Of a stretch of 64,000 nucleotides of DNA, positions 1-9,747 are shown in pieces. A program made the translations under genes and the position numbers. Source of the stretch: Roseateles violae (GTDB taxonomy: Bacteria > Pseudomonadota > Gammaproteobacteria > Burkholderiales > Burkholderiaceae_C). The stretch covers positions 1 to 64,000 of the forward strand of contig NZ_JAUHHC010000008.1 in NCBI RefSeq assembly GCF_030410485.1, written 5' to 3'. The notes beneath the pieces are model-generated. The model was not told where the DNA came from, did no database searches, and worked only from the letters and a program-made list of their open reading frames with translations. Positions within the stretch are counted from its first letter, which is position 1. The number at the start of each line of letters is the position of its first letter.

Positions 1-1
1 C

Positions 2-175
2 TACATCGCCGCCGGCATCTCGGGCGCGATCCAGCACCTGGCCGGCATGAAGGATTCGAAGGTGATCGTCGCGATCAACAAGGATCCCGAGGCGCCGATC
101 TTCTCGGTGGCCGACTACGGCCTTGAGGCCGATCTGTTCACGGCCGTGCCCGAGCTGCTCGCGGCCCTGGGCTGA
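2..175 (+). CDS. etfA: Electron transfer flavoprotein alpha subunit, C-terminal fragment
   Basis: The first 57 codons in this frame encode the C-terminal end of an ETF alpha subunit. Recognisable parts are the FAD-binding stretch around [12 protein letters not shown], then [14 protein letters not shown] and the closing [13 protein letters not shown] alpha/beta passes electrons from acyl-CoA and other flavin dehydrogenases to ETF-ubiquinone oxidoreductase in the cytoplasm. The gene is cut by the left edge of the window and ends in TGA. The next gene is convergent and starts only nine bases beyond the stop, with no obvious terminator hairpin between them. Confidence 0.95.
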   Translation, partial: YIAAGISGAIQHLAGMKDSKVIVAINKDPEAPIFSVADYGLEADLFTAVPELLAALG

Positions 176-184
176 GACACCGCC

Positions 185-1507
185 TCAGAAGAAGGTGCGC
201 ACGCCGGAAAGCACGCGATAGTCGTCGTCCACCAGGTAGAGCAGCGGCCATTTGTCGAAGGTCGTGCAGGGGTGGCTGATGCCGAAGCCCAGCCGGTCTC
301 CCACCTGCAGCTCGAGCTCGCAGGCGCTGGTGTCGACATAGGCATGCTGATCATTGAGCGCCGTGATGCGCAGACCCGCCGGCGCGGCCTGCGGGTCTGC
401 GTGGACATCGGGGCGCAGCCAGTGCAGCGCCAGCGGCATGTCCATGTCGAAGGAGACGTCGCGCTTGCCCATCGCGCAGATGGCGCGCCCCGGTTCGGGG
501 ATGGACTGCACCACGGTCCAGACTTCGAGCGCGCTGCGCAAGCCCGGACCCGGACCGTAGAGCGCCGTGCTGCGTTGCCGCATGCGGGCCTGCATGCGCT
601 CGTAGAACAGGGCGTCGTGGGTCAGATAGCAGCCGCTTCGCAGCACGATGCGCAGCTCGCGGCGCGCATCGACCGCCGCGAGGACCTTCGCGGCCATGTC
701 GAAGAAGGCCGATCCGCCGGCGCTGAGGATGAGCTCGCCCGGCGCAAACCAGTCCTCCTCGACGCCGGTCCTGGCCAGCGCGGCGACCAGGTCCAGCATC
801 GCGAGCACCCGCAGCTCGATCTGCGCCTGGTCCGGGCCACCGAAGATGCCCTCGAAGGTCTCGACGCCGCGCAGCGCGATGAAGGCTTGCGCGTCGCGGA
901 TCGCGCGGCCGAGTTCCAGCCCCTGCTCCAGCGTTCTGACGCCGGTGCGGCCGCCTTCGGCACCGACCTCCAGCAGCACCTGCACCGGACGCTGCAGGCC
1001 GCGCCGGGCGGCCTCGGCCGCGAGCAGGCGCAGGCCGGCGATCGAATCGATCAGCACATAGGCGTCAAAGGCCGGGTCGGCGGCCAGCTCGTCGAGCAGC
1101 AGCTCGATGCCGGCGCGGTCCACCAGCTGGTTGGCGAGCAGGATGCGCGGCACGCCGTACTTGCGGTAAGTGCGCAGATGGCTGGCCGTCGCCGCCGTGA
1201 TGCCCCAGCAGCCGTCCGCCAGCTGCCGGGCGAAGAGCTGCGGGGCCATCGTCGTCTTGCCGTGCGGACAGAGGCTGACGCCGGCGCGCCGCAGGAAGGC
1301 GTTCATCCAGGCGCTGTTGTGGGCCAGCGCGGATTCCTTCAGCACGGCCACCGGGAACAGCATGTCGCCGCGCGTGACCGACAGCCCGAGCCCGCCCAGC
1401 TCGTCGATGGACTTGCCGACCGCCCGCTGCGGCAGTCCCTTCAGCTCGGCGGCGAGCGCTTGTCGTCGAAGTTCGCTCAGGGCTTGATGATTCATCACAG
1501 ATGGCAC
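185..1507 (-). CDS. D-serine dehydratase/D-threonine aldolase-like fold-III PLP enzyme
   Basis: A 440-residue protein of the alanine-racemase-fold DSD1/D-threonine aldolase family. The PLP lysine is in PHGKTT (K84). The C-terminal metal-site motif HPCTTFDKW (H412, C414) is the pair that binds zinc in the eukaryotic D-serine dehydratase. The family deaminates or cleaves D-serine, D-threonine or beta-hydroxy D-amino acids; the substrate here is inferred only. It is the last of four minus-strand genes. The annotated start overlaps the preceding S9 gene by 13 bases. An in-frame ATG at 1495 forms a TGATG overlap with the upstream stop and is an equally good start, implying translational coupling. 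Confidence 0.85.
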   Translation of the reverse strand: MPSVMNHQALSELRRQALAAELKGLPQRAVGKSIDELGGLGLSVTRGDMLFPVAVLKESALAHNSAWMNAFLRRAGVSLCPHGKTTMAPQLFARQLADGCWGITAATASHLRTYRKYGVPRILLANQLVDRAGIELLLDELAADPAFDAYVLIDSIAGLRLLAAEAARRGLQRPVQVLLEVGAEGGRTGVRTLEQGLELGRAIRDAQAFIALRGVETFEGIFGGPDQAQIELRVLAMLDLVAALARTGVEEDWFAPGELILSAGGSAFFDMAAKVLAAVDARRELRIVLRSGCYLTHDALFYERMQARMRQRSTALYGPGPGLRSALEVWTVVQSIPEPGRAICAMGKRDVSFDMDMPLALHWLRPDVHADPQAAPAGLRITALNDQHAYVDTSACELELQVGDRLGFGISHPCTTFDKWPLLYLVDDDYRVLSGVRTFF

Positions 1508-3501
1508 TCCAGCCAGGCCACGATGCGCGCGGCACTGTCAAGGTAATCGGGAAAGCCGCGCAGGCTGTGGCTGGCCAGCGGGTACATGGCCAGCTCGGAA
1601 GGGACGCGCGCCTCGACCAGGGCGTTGTAGAACTCGAGGGCCTGCGAGGCCGGCGCGTTCTTGTCGCGCAGGCCGGCCAGCACCAGCGTCGGCGCCTGGA
1701 TCCGGTCCGCATGGAACAGCGGGCTCAGCGCATGGTAGGGACCGTCCGCCCGGCCCGGCGCGCTGCGCAGGAAGGCGCTCGCGAACCAGGGCACCTGCGA
1801 ACCGAAGTGCTGCGAATACCAGTTGGTCACCGGCGAGATCGGAATCGAGGCCTGGAACGTGCTGCAGACGGTGGGCAGCCAGGCGGCCAGGAAGCCGCCG
1901 TAGCTGGTCCCGCTGATCGCCACGCGCGCCGGGTCCGCCAGGCCCTGGGCGACCAGGGCCTGCACACCCGTGATCAGGTCGTCGGCATCGGCGCCGCCCA
2001 TATCGCCGACGACGCGGCGGGCAAAGTCCTGGCCGCGGCCGCAGGAGCCGCGCGGGTTGGGCAGCAGCACCCGGTAGCCCTGACGGGCCAGGACCGGCGT
2101 GGCCCGCAGACCGGCCGCCCAGCGCGGCCGGTGGGCCCAGATGGGGCCGCCGTGCACATCGACGAAGAGCGGCGCGGGCCCGGCCGGCGCCTCGGTCGGC
2201 TCCACCAGCCAGCCTTCGATCTCCAGTCCGTCGCTGGCCTGCCAGCGCAGCGGGCGTATCGTGCCGGCGTCCGGCGGCCTGGCCGGACCCATGGCCAGCA
2301 GCGGCCGCGCGGATCCGCGCTCCAGCCACGCGATCGCCGGCGGCGTGGCATAGGCTTCGACGACGGCCAGCGCGCCGTCCCGCCCGCAGGGGATGGCCAC
2401 CGGCTGCCAGCCGGACAGCGTCGCCGTGCCCGAGCACCAGACGATGTCGAACTCCCCGCTGCCGATGTCGAGATTGCCGACCACGGTCTCCAGCCCCCGC
2501 AGCCCCGTGCACAGCAGGCGCCGCTCGTCGCGCCACTGGATATCGGTCAGCTCGACACCCTCGGTGTCCAGCGCCAGGGCCGGCGCGCCGGCGCGCTGCA
2601 GGTGCAGGCGGCCGCAGACCAGGCCGCGATCGCTGGAGACGGCCTCGATCCAGGCCATCCACTCGCCATCGGCCGACCCTGCGGGACAGCCGATCTGCTC
2701 GGCCGGCTGGCGGATGCGGACCGGCTCGGAACTGGCGGGTCCCAGTCGGTACAGGCCCGCCTCGTACCAGCTGCCTTCGCCGTGGTCATGGCTGGCAACG
2801 CACAGCAGGTCGCTGGGACCGCACCAGGCCGCTTCCCAGGGATTGAACGGCGCCTCGGTGATGCGCCGCGGCGCACCGCGCTCCGGCGCCCAGATCCAGA
2901 GGCTGCGCCAGCGATCGGCGCCCGTCGGGCTGGCCACATCGGGCAGCCAGGCCGGGCCGGCGGAGGACTTCATCGAATGGCCGCCCTCGCGCCCCGAGAC
3001 GTCGGCCGACAGGCCCGCGACCAGGATCAGCAGCTGCGTGCCGTCGGCGGACCAGCGCAGCTGCTCGACGACACCGCCGGCCAGCCAGGATTCCCGGCGT
3101 TCCGTGCCGTCCAGGCTCAGCAGCTCGACGGCATCGCCGCCGCCGGGCCGGGCTTGAACCAGGGCCAGCAGCCGCAGCGGGGCCGAGGGCTGTGCGAGCC
3201 GCGTGCCCGCGGGCAAGGAATCGCAGCGGCCCTCGCCGTCGAGCCGGTACACCCGCTTCGCCGGCCCTGCCTCCAGCGCGCCGGGCATCGCGCTGCCGGT
3301 GAACCAGATCTGCCCGTCCAGGGCGACCAGCTCGCTGGCGCCGTGCAGCTGCTCGGTGCCCGGCTGCCACCAGGCTTCATAGAGCTGCCGCACCCGCGCA
3401 CCGGCGGGGGTCGAGGACATGTCGGCCGGCAAGGCGGCGGGCGGCGTCATCTCCAAGGGTTGGCGCACGTCACAGGCCCCAGGCGAAGGGGTCGGCCGCA
3501 T
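1495..3501 (-). CDS. S9 family peptidase (prolyl oligopeptidase type)
   Basis: A 668-residue protein with an N-terminal beta-propeller-like region and a C-terminal alpha/beta-hydrolase domain. The catalytic triad is visible: Ser533 in GTSYGGF, Asp613 in GLRDKNAP and His645 in ASHSL. The oxyanion/HG region is [10 protein letters not shown]9 enzymes cleave short peptides, typically after proline or acyl-modified residues. No signal peptide is apparent, so the protein is probably cytoplasmic. The long start overlaps the upstream epimerase gene by 32 bases. An ATG at 3450 (residue 18) would avoid the overlap, but its GGAG lies too close to the codon, so the start is uncertain. Confidence 0.9.
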   Translation of the reverse strand: MRPTPSPGACDVRQPLEMTPPAALPADMSSTPAGARVRQLYEAWWQPGTEQLHGASELVALDGQIWFTGSAMPGALEAGPAKRVYRLDGEGRCDSLPAGTRLAQPSAPLRLLALVQARPGGGDAVELLSLDGTERRESWLAGGVVEQLRWSADGTQLLILVAGLSADVSGREGGHSMKSSAGPAWLPDVASPTGADRWRSLWIWAPERGAPRRITEAPFNPWEAAWCGPSDLLCVASHDHGEGSWYEAGLYRLGPASSEPVRIRQPAEQIGCPAGSADGEWMAWIEAVSSDRGLVCGRLHLQRAGAPALALDTEGVELTDIQWRDERRLLCTGLRGLETVVGNLDIGSGEFDIVWCSGTATLSGWQPVAIPCGRDGALAVVEAYATPPAIAWLERGSARPLLAMGPARPPDAGTIRPLRWQASDGLEIEGWLVEPTEAPAGPAPLFVDVHGGPIWAHRPRWAAGLRATPVLARQGYRVLLPNPRGSCGRGQDFARRVVGDMGGADADDLITGVQALVAQGLADPARVAISGTSYGGFLAAWLPTVCSTFQASIPISPVTNWYSQHFGSQVPWFASAFLRSAPGRADGPYHALSPLFHADRIQAPTLVLAGLRDKNAPASQALEFYNALVEARVPSELAMYPLASHSLRGFPDYLDSAARIVAWLECHL

Positions 3502-4432
3502 CGACGAGCAGCTGGGCGTCCAGCGTCACATGGGCGCGCCCGCGAATCGTCGGCCGTATCGTCACCCGACCGGCGGCCTCGCCGTCCAGCTTCGCATAGT
3601 GCGCCTTGAAGACGCTGCCGATGACGCTCTCCTGATGCCAGGTCTGGCCCGGCTGCAGCAGTCCTTCGGCCGCCAGGCAGGCCAGCTTCGCGCTGGTGCC
3701 GGTGCCGCAGGGCGAGCGGTCGTAGGCGCCGCCGGGGCAGAGCACGAAGGCGCGGCCATCGTGCGCGGGCGAGCCGGGCGGCCCCAGCAGTTCGACGTGA
3801 TCGATTTCGGCGCCGTCCGCACCGCGTATGCCCTGGCGCCGGAGCGCCTCGCGAATCGCCTGGGCGACCCCGGTCAGCGATTCGATCTGCGTCTGGTCGA
3901 CCGCCAGGCCGTGATCGGCGCAGAGAAAGAACCAGTTGCCGCCCCAGGCGATGTCGCCGTGCAGCGTGCCGATGCCGGGCACGTCCGCCGCGACCTCGCG
4001 CAGATGGCGGTAGGAGGGCACGTTCTCCACGCTGACCTCCCCACCCTCGTGCAGCGTGGCGGTCACGAGGCCCACCGGCGTCTCGATGCGATGGCTGCCC
4101 GGCGCGATGCGGCCGAGGTGGTGCAGCGTTTCGATCAGTCCTATCGTGCCGTGGCCGCACATGCCCAGATAGCCGACGTTGTTGAAGAACAGGATGCCGC
4201 AGACGTTGGCCGGGTCCTGGGGCTCGCAGACGATGCCGCCGACCAGCACCTCGCTGCCGCGCGGCTCGTTGACCAGCGCACGGCGCCACCGATCGTGCCG
4301 TTCGCGCAGAACGGCCAGGCGGGCGGCCATCGAGCCGCCACCCAGGTCCGGGCCGCCGCTGACGAGCAGGCGGGTCGGTTCACCGCCGGTGTGCGAATCG
4401 ATGAAGCGGGCCAGGGGCAGGGAATGGGGCAT
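3470..4432 (-). CDS. 4-hydroxyproline 2-epimerase (proline racemase family)
   Basis: A 320-residue proline-racemase-fold protein. Both catalytic cysteines are present: Cys92 in MCGHGTIG and Cys242 in [10 protein letters not shown]. Two cysteines mark racemases/epimerases, whereas trans-3-hydroxyproline dehydratases carry Thr at the second position. The family reaction converts trans-4-hydroxy-L-proline to cis-4-hydroxy-D-proline, the entry step of bacterial hydroxyproline catabolism. It lies between peptidase genes in a minus-strand unit, and candidates for the next three steps occur at 34.9, 31.3 and 29.6 kb. A proline racemase activity cannot be excluded from sequence alone, but 4-hydroxyproline fits the neighbourhood. 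Confidence 0.9.
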   Translation of the reverse strand: MPHSLPLARFIDSHTGGEPTRLLVSGGPDLGGGSMAARLAVLRERHDRWRRALVNEPRGSEVLVGGIVCEPQDPANVCGILFFNNVGYLGMCGHGTIGLIETLHHLGRIAPGSHRIETPVGLVTATLHEGGEVSVENVPSYRHLREVAADVPGIGTLHGDIAWGGNWFFLCADHGLAVDQTQIESLTGVAQAIREALRRQGIRGADGAEIDHVELLGPPGSPAHDGRAFVLCPGGAYDRSPCGTGTSAKLACLAAEGLLQPGQTWHQESVIGSVFKAHYAKLDGEAAGRVTIRPTIRGRAHVTLDAQLLVDAADPFAWGL

Positions 4433-4441
4433 GGTCTTGTC

Positions 4442-6244
4442 TCAGGCTTCGAGGATGGGAAGCAGCAGGCGCGAAGGCCGCTGCACGTCGTGATGGACCT
4501 GCTGCACCGCCTTGCGGCAGCTGGCGGCCGAACCGATGGGCTCGGCCACATGCGGATTGGGATCGGCCCAGGGAAAGTTGGAGCCGGAGATCAGCAGGCG
4601 CAGCCGGCTGCCGGCCGGCAGGCGATGCGCCACATAGGTCAGCGGCACCGTGATGCGCACGGTCGCGCCCGGCTCGATGAAGCGCTCGGCATCGAAGCCC
4701 GCGTGGTAGCGCAGCCGCAGCTGCCCCTGGGCCAGCCGGATCGAGCGTCCGTCGGCCCGGTGCTCCACCAGCCAGACGATCACGTCCGCATCGGGCACGT
4801 CGGCCGAGACGAACAGCTCGGCCCGGGCCTCGCCGAGGATGGTCAGCGGCGCATCCAGCGCTCCGGCGTCGTAGACCAGGGTTTCGTGGTGCTGTTCCCG
4901 CTCCCGCATGTCCAGCAGCAGCTTGGGCTCGAGGCCCGCCGCAATCGCGCCGACGAAGGGCAGTTGCGGATCGTCGACGAACACATCCGAGGCTTGAGCC
5001 TCTGCGACCGACTCCGCGACCAATCGCCCGTCGCCGCGCGCCGAGTTGGCGCGTCCGCCGCTGGAAAGATGGAACTCGCGCAGCCTCGCCTGGGCCGGCG
5101 GAAAGCTCGCGAAATCGCGCCATTCGTTGGCGCCGGTGACGAACAGACGGACGCGCTCGGCCATCTCGGGGCCGCTGCCGCGCGCGCGCAGATGCTGATC
5201 GAAGAAGGCCAGGCGGAAGTCCACCAGGTCGAGCTGCGCGCTCGTTCCGAACTGGTACGGTCCATGCGATTCGGCGCCGCCCGCATAGCTTTGCCCGTGA
5301 TCCCAGGGGCCGATCAGCAGCCGGTGACGGGGCCGGTGCTGCTCGGCCGCCTCGATGCCGCGCCACAGCGTGAGGCTGCCGACGCTGGCATCGAAGTTGC
5401 CATTGATCAGCAGGATCGGGATGTCGATGCCCGCCAGCTCCTGCGCGGCGAAGCTGCGCTCCTGGAACCAGTCGTCGAAGGTCGGATGCCGCAGCACCGT
5501 CTCGTAGTGCTCCAGAAAATCGCCGCTCAGATCGTCGGCGCCCGCATCGCGGGCCGGCCGCCTGAGCATGCGTTCAAGCACATCGGGCCTGGCCAGCACC
5601 GGCATGGTGGACATGAAGCCGGCCTTCAGCTCATTGAGCGATTCCACCTGCAGGATTCTCAGCCAGTTCAGCGTATGGGAGCGCGCGAACACGCCGCCGC
5701 AATACGGCACCTCGCGGAAGAAGTCCATGGTCGGCACGGTCGGCACGATGCAGCGCAGATGCGGCGGGCGGGCCAGCGCCGCGGCGACCTGCGTCATCGC
5801 GACATAGCTGCTGCCATCCATGCCGACCTGGCCGCTGCACCAGGGCTGGCTGGCAATCCACTCGACCGTGTCGTAGCCGTCGCAGCGCTCGTGCGGCGCA
5901 TTGAAGCTGAACTTGCCTTCGCTGATGCCGATGCCGCGTATGGTCTGAATCACCACCGCGTAGCCCGCGTCGACATAGCGCAGCACGCCCAGCCGCTTGA
6001 AGCCCATCACCGATTCCTTGTACGGCGTTCGCAGCAGGATGGCCGCCACGCGGGCGTCCTGGCCGCGGTCCTGCGGCAGCCAGACCTGGGTGTCCAGCCG
6101 GGTGCCGTCACGCATGGCAAGCATCAGCCGCAGGTCGGCGGCCGGCATCGGCTCGGGCGGCGGGAGGACGCTGCTGCCGTTGGCGCGTTCGAGCAGGCTG
6201 ATCGAACTGATCGCTGGGCCGTGGGCGCGCGAGGCTTGGGTCAT
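4442..6244 (-). CDS. CocE/NonD (X-Pro dipeptidyl-peptidase S15-like) hydrolase
   Basis: A 600-residue protein with the CocE/S15 layout: an N-terminal alpha/beta-hydrolase core (TRLDTQVWLP, then LRTPYKES and the TIRGIGISEGKF region) and a C-terminal jelly-roll domain. The nucleophile elbow is GMDGSSYVAM with Ser146. Known relatives are X-Pro dipeptidyl peptidases, cephalosporin acylases and cocaine esterase. In this cluster of proline-handling genes an X-Pro-releasing peptidase is plausible, but that is inference. It is the first gene of the minus-strand unit and is divergent from the serine hydrolase gene at 6496, sharing a 250-bp intergenic region that contains one copy of the regulon motif. 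Confidence 0.85.
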   Translation of the reverse strand: MTQASRAHGPAISSISLLERANGSSVLPPPEPMPAADLRLMLAMRDGTRLDTQVWLPQDRGQDARVAAILLRTPYKESVMGFKRLGVLRYVDAGYAVVIQTIRGIGISEGKFSFNAPHERCDGYDTVEWIASQPWCSGQVGMDGSSYVAMTQVAAALARPPHLRCIVPTVPTMDFFREVPYCGGVFARSHTLNWLRILQVESLNELKAGFMSTMPVLARPDVLERMLRRPARDAGADDLSGDFLEHYETVLRHPTFDDWFQERSFAAQELAGIDIPILLINGNFDASVGSLTLWRGIEAAEQHRPRHRLLIGPWDHGQSYAGGAESHGPYQFGTSAQLDLVDFRLAFFDQHLRARGSGPEMAERVRLFVTGANEWRDFASFPPAQARLREFHLSSGGRANSARGDGRLVAESVAEAQASDVFVDDPQLPFVGAIAAGLEPKLLLDMREREQHHETLVYDAGALDAPLTILGEARAELFVSADVPDADVIVWLVEHRADGRSIRLAQGQLRLRYHAGFDAERFIEPGATVRITVPLTYVAHRLPAGSRLRLLISGSNFPWADPNPHVAEPIGSAASCRKAVQQVHHDVQRPSRLLLPILEA

Positions 6245-6387
6245 GGTGTGCTGTCGGTGAAGTAAAGGGCTGGTCGCAGGCGGAAAAGCCCGAGCACCGG
6301 TCTCAAGCTTGGCCGCGTCGGCACTTTAGGTGGGCGAAATATCGGTCCAGATAGCGCAGTCAACCGTTTTTTTATGGTGCGTCGCGG

Positions 6388-6407
6388 TTCGCATATGTTT
6401 TTGTCGG
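6388..6407 (+). promoter_or_regulatory. Shared operator-like motif, site 1
   Basis: TTCGCATATGTTTTTGTCGG lies about 90 bp upstream of the serine hydrolase/M81/S9 operon, in the divergent region with the CocE gene. It matches site 2 (upstream of the TonB receptor gene) at 18 of 20 positions, and its core TCGCATAnGTTTT recurs at the other sites. I infer an activator site for the local AraC protein. Confidence 0.55.
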
Positions 6408-6495
6408 TTCGGCGATAGGTCCGCTGCCCGGTCTGGCGTAGCCTTCGCTATCGCCGCCGCTGCGGACCATGGGCAACTCAGGAAGACAGACAACG

Positions 6496-8292
6496 ATGAA
6501 GACCAAGAAGGCAAGCGCATCCTCGAATCACCGCTTCGGCCGCGAAGAGACCGCGGCGGCGTCGGCGGCCGTGAAGCCGGCGAAACGGGCGAAGCGCGCC
6601 GCCGCCGGCCAGCCGGCCGCTTCGGGCGTCGCGGCGCTGGACGAGATCTTCCAGAACTGGAATCGCAGCGACTCGCCGGGCATGGTGGTCGGCGTGGCCC
6701 AGCACGGCAAGACGATCTACCGGCGCGCCTTCGGACTGGCCAGCCTCGAACATGGCGTCGCGAACACCCCTGCCACGCGCATGCGCATCGGCAGTTCGAG
6801 CAAGCATTTCGCCTGCGTCGCGGCCTTTGTGCTGGCCGAGGACGGCAAGCTCGACGTCGATGCACCGATCACGCGCTACATCCCCGAGCTGCCGACGCCG
6901 CGCGGCGTGCCGACGCTGCGCCAGCTGATGAACCACACGGGCGGCTTGCGCGACTATGTGGACCTGGTGACCATCGCCGCCGGCCTGACGCTGCAGCCCC
7001 CGGGCCGGGCGCTGGAAATGCAGCTGCTGCAGACCGACGCCAACTTCGCGCCCGGCGAGGGGCAGATGTACTGCAACGGCGGCTACCACCTGCTGTCGAT
7101 CGCGATCGAGCGGGCCGCCGGCATGCCCTTCGAGCAGTTCCTGCGCGAGCGCATCTTCGAGCCGCTGGGCATGAGCGAGACGGAGTCGATCCCCGGCGAC
7201 ATGGGCGTGATCCCCCGCATGGCCACGCTGCATACCGCGCGGCCGGACAAGTCCTGGCGCCGCGGCATCTTCATGAGCGAGGAGATCAAGGGCGAGGGTG
7301 CGATCGTCTCGACCATCGACGACATGCTGAAGTGGCTGGCGCATCTGCGCGCGCCGCGCAAGACGGTTGCCGCGGCCACCGACTGGGCGCAGCTGTGGGC
7401 GCCGACGACGCTGAAGAACGGCCTGGTGAGCAGCTACGGCCTGGGCCTGTTCCGGCATGACTACCGCGGGGTCGAGGTGATCTACCACTCGGGGGCCGTC
7501 ATCGGTGGCCTGTGCCAGATGCTGACCGTGCCGGCGCATGAGCTGGACATCATCATCCTGAACAACGGCGCCCTGGTCAGCCCCGACGCGCAGGCCAAGC
7601 GCATCATCGACGCGCTGCTGCCGCAGGCCGTCTCGGGCGAGCCGCCCAAGATGGCCGAGAGCAAGCCTTATAGCCCGCTGTTCGGCACCAAATACGTCAA
7701 CGCGACCGGCCTGGTGATCGGTTTCGAGGACTGCGCAGGCAAGCTCGGCATCTCGATGTCGCACTCGCCCGCGGGAGCGCTGCTGCGCGACGAGGGCAGG
7801 ACGCTTCGTGTGGCCTTCGAGGACACCGTGATCGGCCCCTATGTGCTGTCGGTGGACGAGCTCAAGGGCAAGGGCGGCGAGCCGCCCAAGCAGCTGCTGG
7901 TGCTCGAGTCCGGATCGCCGGTGAAGTTCACGCTGGTGCCGCGCAAGGTGCCGTCCACGCAGACCGCCGGCCGGCCGCTCGTCGGCCGCTACCGCTGCGA
8001 GCATCTGGATGCCGAGGCGACGATAGCCTTCGACGGCGAGCAGCTGCTGGTCAAGCTGGCGGGCGGCTTCGGCGCCGTGCGCATGTCGGCAACGGCGACG
8101 TCGGCCAAGGTCTTCGGTCTCAAGGTGCTGGGTGATTCGACCAGCGCCGACTATTCGCTCGTGGCCGAGACCCGCGACGGCGAGATCGCCGGCTTCTACA
8201 TCAACAGCATGCGCACCCGCCATCTGTGGTTCAAGCGCGTGGGCTCGGCCCCGAGGCGCAAGAAGGGCCAGCAGAGCGGCCGCGTCGCATGA
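6496..8292 (+). CDS. Beta-lactamase-family serine hydrolase (MlrB-like), paralogue 1
   Basis: A 598-residue class-C beta-lactamase/D-aminopeptidase-type hydrolase. Visible motifs are SxxK at S100-K103, YxN at Y192-C-N194, and YHSG in place of the KTG box. A C-terminal extension of about 230 residues resembles the lipocalin-like tails of this family. The start at 6496 is chosen because AGGA sits just upstream; a longer in-frame start at 6469 adds nine unconvincing residues. The lysine/alanine-rich first 40 residues are unlike a normal signal peptide. It heads a tight five-gene operon and overlaps the next gene by four bases (ATGA). It is clearly paralogous to the gene at 14141-15829. Confidence 0.85.
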   Translation: MKTKKASASSNHRFGREETAAASAAVKPAKRAKRAAAGQPAASGVAALDEIFQNWNRSDSPGMVVGVAQHGKTIYRRAFGLASLEHGVANTPATRMRIGSSSKHFACVAAFVLAEDGKLDVDAPITRYIPELPTPRGVPTLRQLMNHTGGLRDYVDLVTIAAGLTLQPPGRALEMQLLQTDANFAPGEGQMYCNGGYHLLSIAIERAAGMPFEQFLRERIFEPLGMSETESIPGDMGVIPRMATLHTARPDKSWRRGIFMSEEIKGEGAIVSTIDDMLKWLAHLRAPRKTVAAATDWAQLWAPTTLKNGLVSSYGLGLFRHDYRGVEVIYHSGAVIGGLCQMLTVPAHELDIIILNNGALVSPDAQAKRIIDALLPQAVSGEPPKMAESKPYSPLFGTKYVNATGLVIGFEDCAGKLGISMSHSPAGALLRDEGRTLRVAFEDTVIGPYVLSVDELKGKGGEPPKQLLVLESGSPVKFTLVPRKVPSTQTAGRPLVGRYRCEHLDAEATIAFDGEQLLVKLAGGFGAVRMSATATSAKVFGLKVLGDSTSADYSLVAETRDGEIAGFYINSMRTRHLWFKRVGSAPRRKKGQQSGRVA

Positions 8293-9743
8293 AGATTTTT
8301 TCCGCCTCGATCGCCGCCGAGACCAACACCTTCGCGCCGGCCCCGACGGGCATGGCGGCCTTCGAGGCCTTCGGCCTGTTCCACGCAAAGGACAGCCTGC
8401 AGGCACCTGAGGGCGTCGCGGCGCTGCGCCATCTCAAGTCCAGCTGCGAGCGGCGCGGCCACGAACTGGTCCCCGGCCTGTGCGCGTTCGCGGAGCCGGC
8501 CGGCCGGATCGTGCGCGAAACCTATGAGGCCTTACGCGACGAGCTGCTCGAGGACCTGCGGCAGGCGATGCCGGTCGATGCGGTCTTTCTGTTCCTGCAC
8601 GGCGCGATGGCCGCCGACGGCTACGACGACTGCGAGGGCGACATCCTCGCCCGCGTGCGGCAGATCGTCGGCGAGCGCGTGCCGGTGGGCGCCGAGCTCG
8701 ACCTGCACTGCCATCTGACGCCGCAGATGCTGGAGTCGGCGGATGCGCTCATCGCCTACAAGGAATACCCGCACACCGACGTGCGTGAGCGCGCCGACGA
8801 GCTGCTCGACCTGCTGCTCGCGACGGCGCGCGGCGAGGTTCGGCCGGTCACCGCAATGCACGACTGCAAGATGGTGGGCCTCTGGCGCACCTCGAGCGGG
8901 CCGATGCGCGACTTCGTCGATCGCATGAAGGCGGTCGAACGCCAGCCCGGCGTGCTCTCGGTGTCGCTGGGCCATGGTTTCCCCTGGGGCGATGTGGCCG
9001 ACTGCGGTGCGCGCCTGTGGGTCGTCACCGACGGCGATGCCGCGCTGGCGCAGCGCCTGACCGATCAGCTCGGGCGCGAGTTCTGGGCGCTGCGCGACGC
9101 GACCCGCCAGCCCGGTCTGGAGATCGAGGCCGCGCTCGACCAGGCCCTGGCGATCGACGGTGGCCCCGTCGTGCTGGCCGACACGGCCGACAACCCCGGC
9201 GGCGGCGCGATGTCGGACAGCAGCTTCCTGCTACGCGCGCTGGTGGAGCGCGGTGTCCGCGACGTGGCAATCGGCGCGTTCTGGGATCTCGGCGCGATCC
9301 AGATGTGCGTGGACGCCGGCGTCGGTGCGCGGCTGGAGCTGCGCGTCGGCGGCAAGTGCGGCCCCGCCTCGGGCCTGCCGGTCGACCTGCAGGTCACCGT
9401 GCGCGCAATCAGGGACGAGCACCAGCAGGACGTGTTCGGCGCCAGCTGGCCGATGGGCCGCAGCGTGTGGGTCGAGTCCGAGGGCGGCATCCACCTGCTG
9501 CTGTGCTCGCTGCGCGGCCAGATCTACGGCACCGACGCCTTCACCGGCATCGGCATCACGCTGCAGGACAAGCGCCTCATCGTGATCAAGGGCACGCAGC
9601 ACTTCTACGCCGCGTTCTCTCCCTTGGCCAAGGCCACCCTCTATGTAGACTCGCCCGGCGCGCTGACCTCGAGGTTCGAGGAGATCGCCTACCGCAATCG
9701 CAGCCTCCGCTACTGGCCCCGTGCGGCCGATCCCCACTCCTGA
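8289..9743 (+). CDS. M81 family metallopeptidase (MlrC-like), copy 1
   Basis: A 484-residue protein of the microcystinase C (MlrC) family. Recognisable blocks are the N-terminal AETNTF, the HGAMAADG loop, the likely zinc motif DLHCHLT (H140, H142), DTADNPGGG and GIGITLQDK near the C-terminus. MlrC hydrolyses the linear tetrapeptide stage of microcystin; other M81 members have unknown peptide substrates. The ATG at 8289 overlaps the stop of the serine hydrolase gene by four bases, so the two are translationally coupled. A longer in-frame start exists but would run far into the upstream gene. A second M81 gene follows directly. Confidence 0.9.
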   Translation: MKIFSASIAAETNTFAPAPTGMAAFEAFGLFHAKDSLQAPEGVAALRHLKSSCERRGHELVPGLCAFAEPAGRIVRETYEALRDELLEDLRQAMPVDAVFLFLHGAMAADGYDDCEGDILARVRQIVGERVPVGAELDLHCHLTPQMLESADALIAYKEYPHTDVRERADELLDLLLATARGEVRPVTAMHDCKMVGLWRTSSGPMRDFVDRMKAVERQPGVLSVSLGHGFPWGDVADCGARLWVVTDGDAALAQRLTDQLGREFWALRDATRQPGLEIEAALDQALAIDGGPVVLADTADNPGGGAMSDSSFLLRALVERGVRDVAIGAFWDLGAIQMCVDAGVGARLELRVGGKCGPASGLPVDLQVTVRAIRDEHQQDVFGASWPMGRSVWVESEGGIHLLLCSLRGQIYGTDAFTGIGITLQDKRLIVIKGTQHFYAAFSPLAKATLYVDSPGALTSRFEEIAYRNRSLRYWPRAADPHS

Positions 9744-9747
9744 ATCC

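Noticed and set aside
272-1546. Long open frames on the opposite strand of the catabolic genes
   Set aside because: These are mirror frames of real genes, caused by high GC in third codon positions; their composition (arginine/alanine/glycine-rich, no motifs) is not protein-like.
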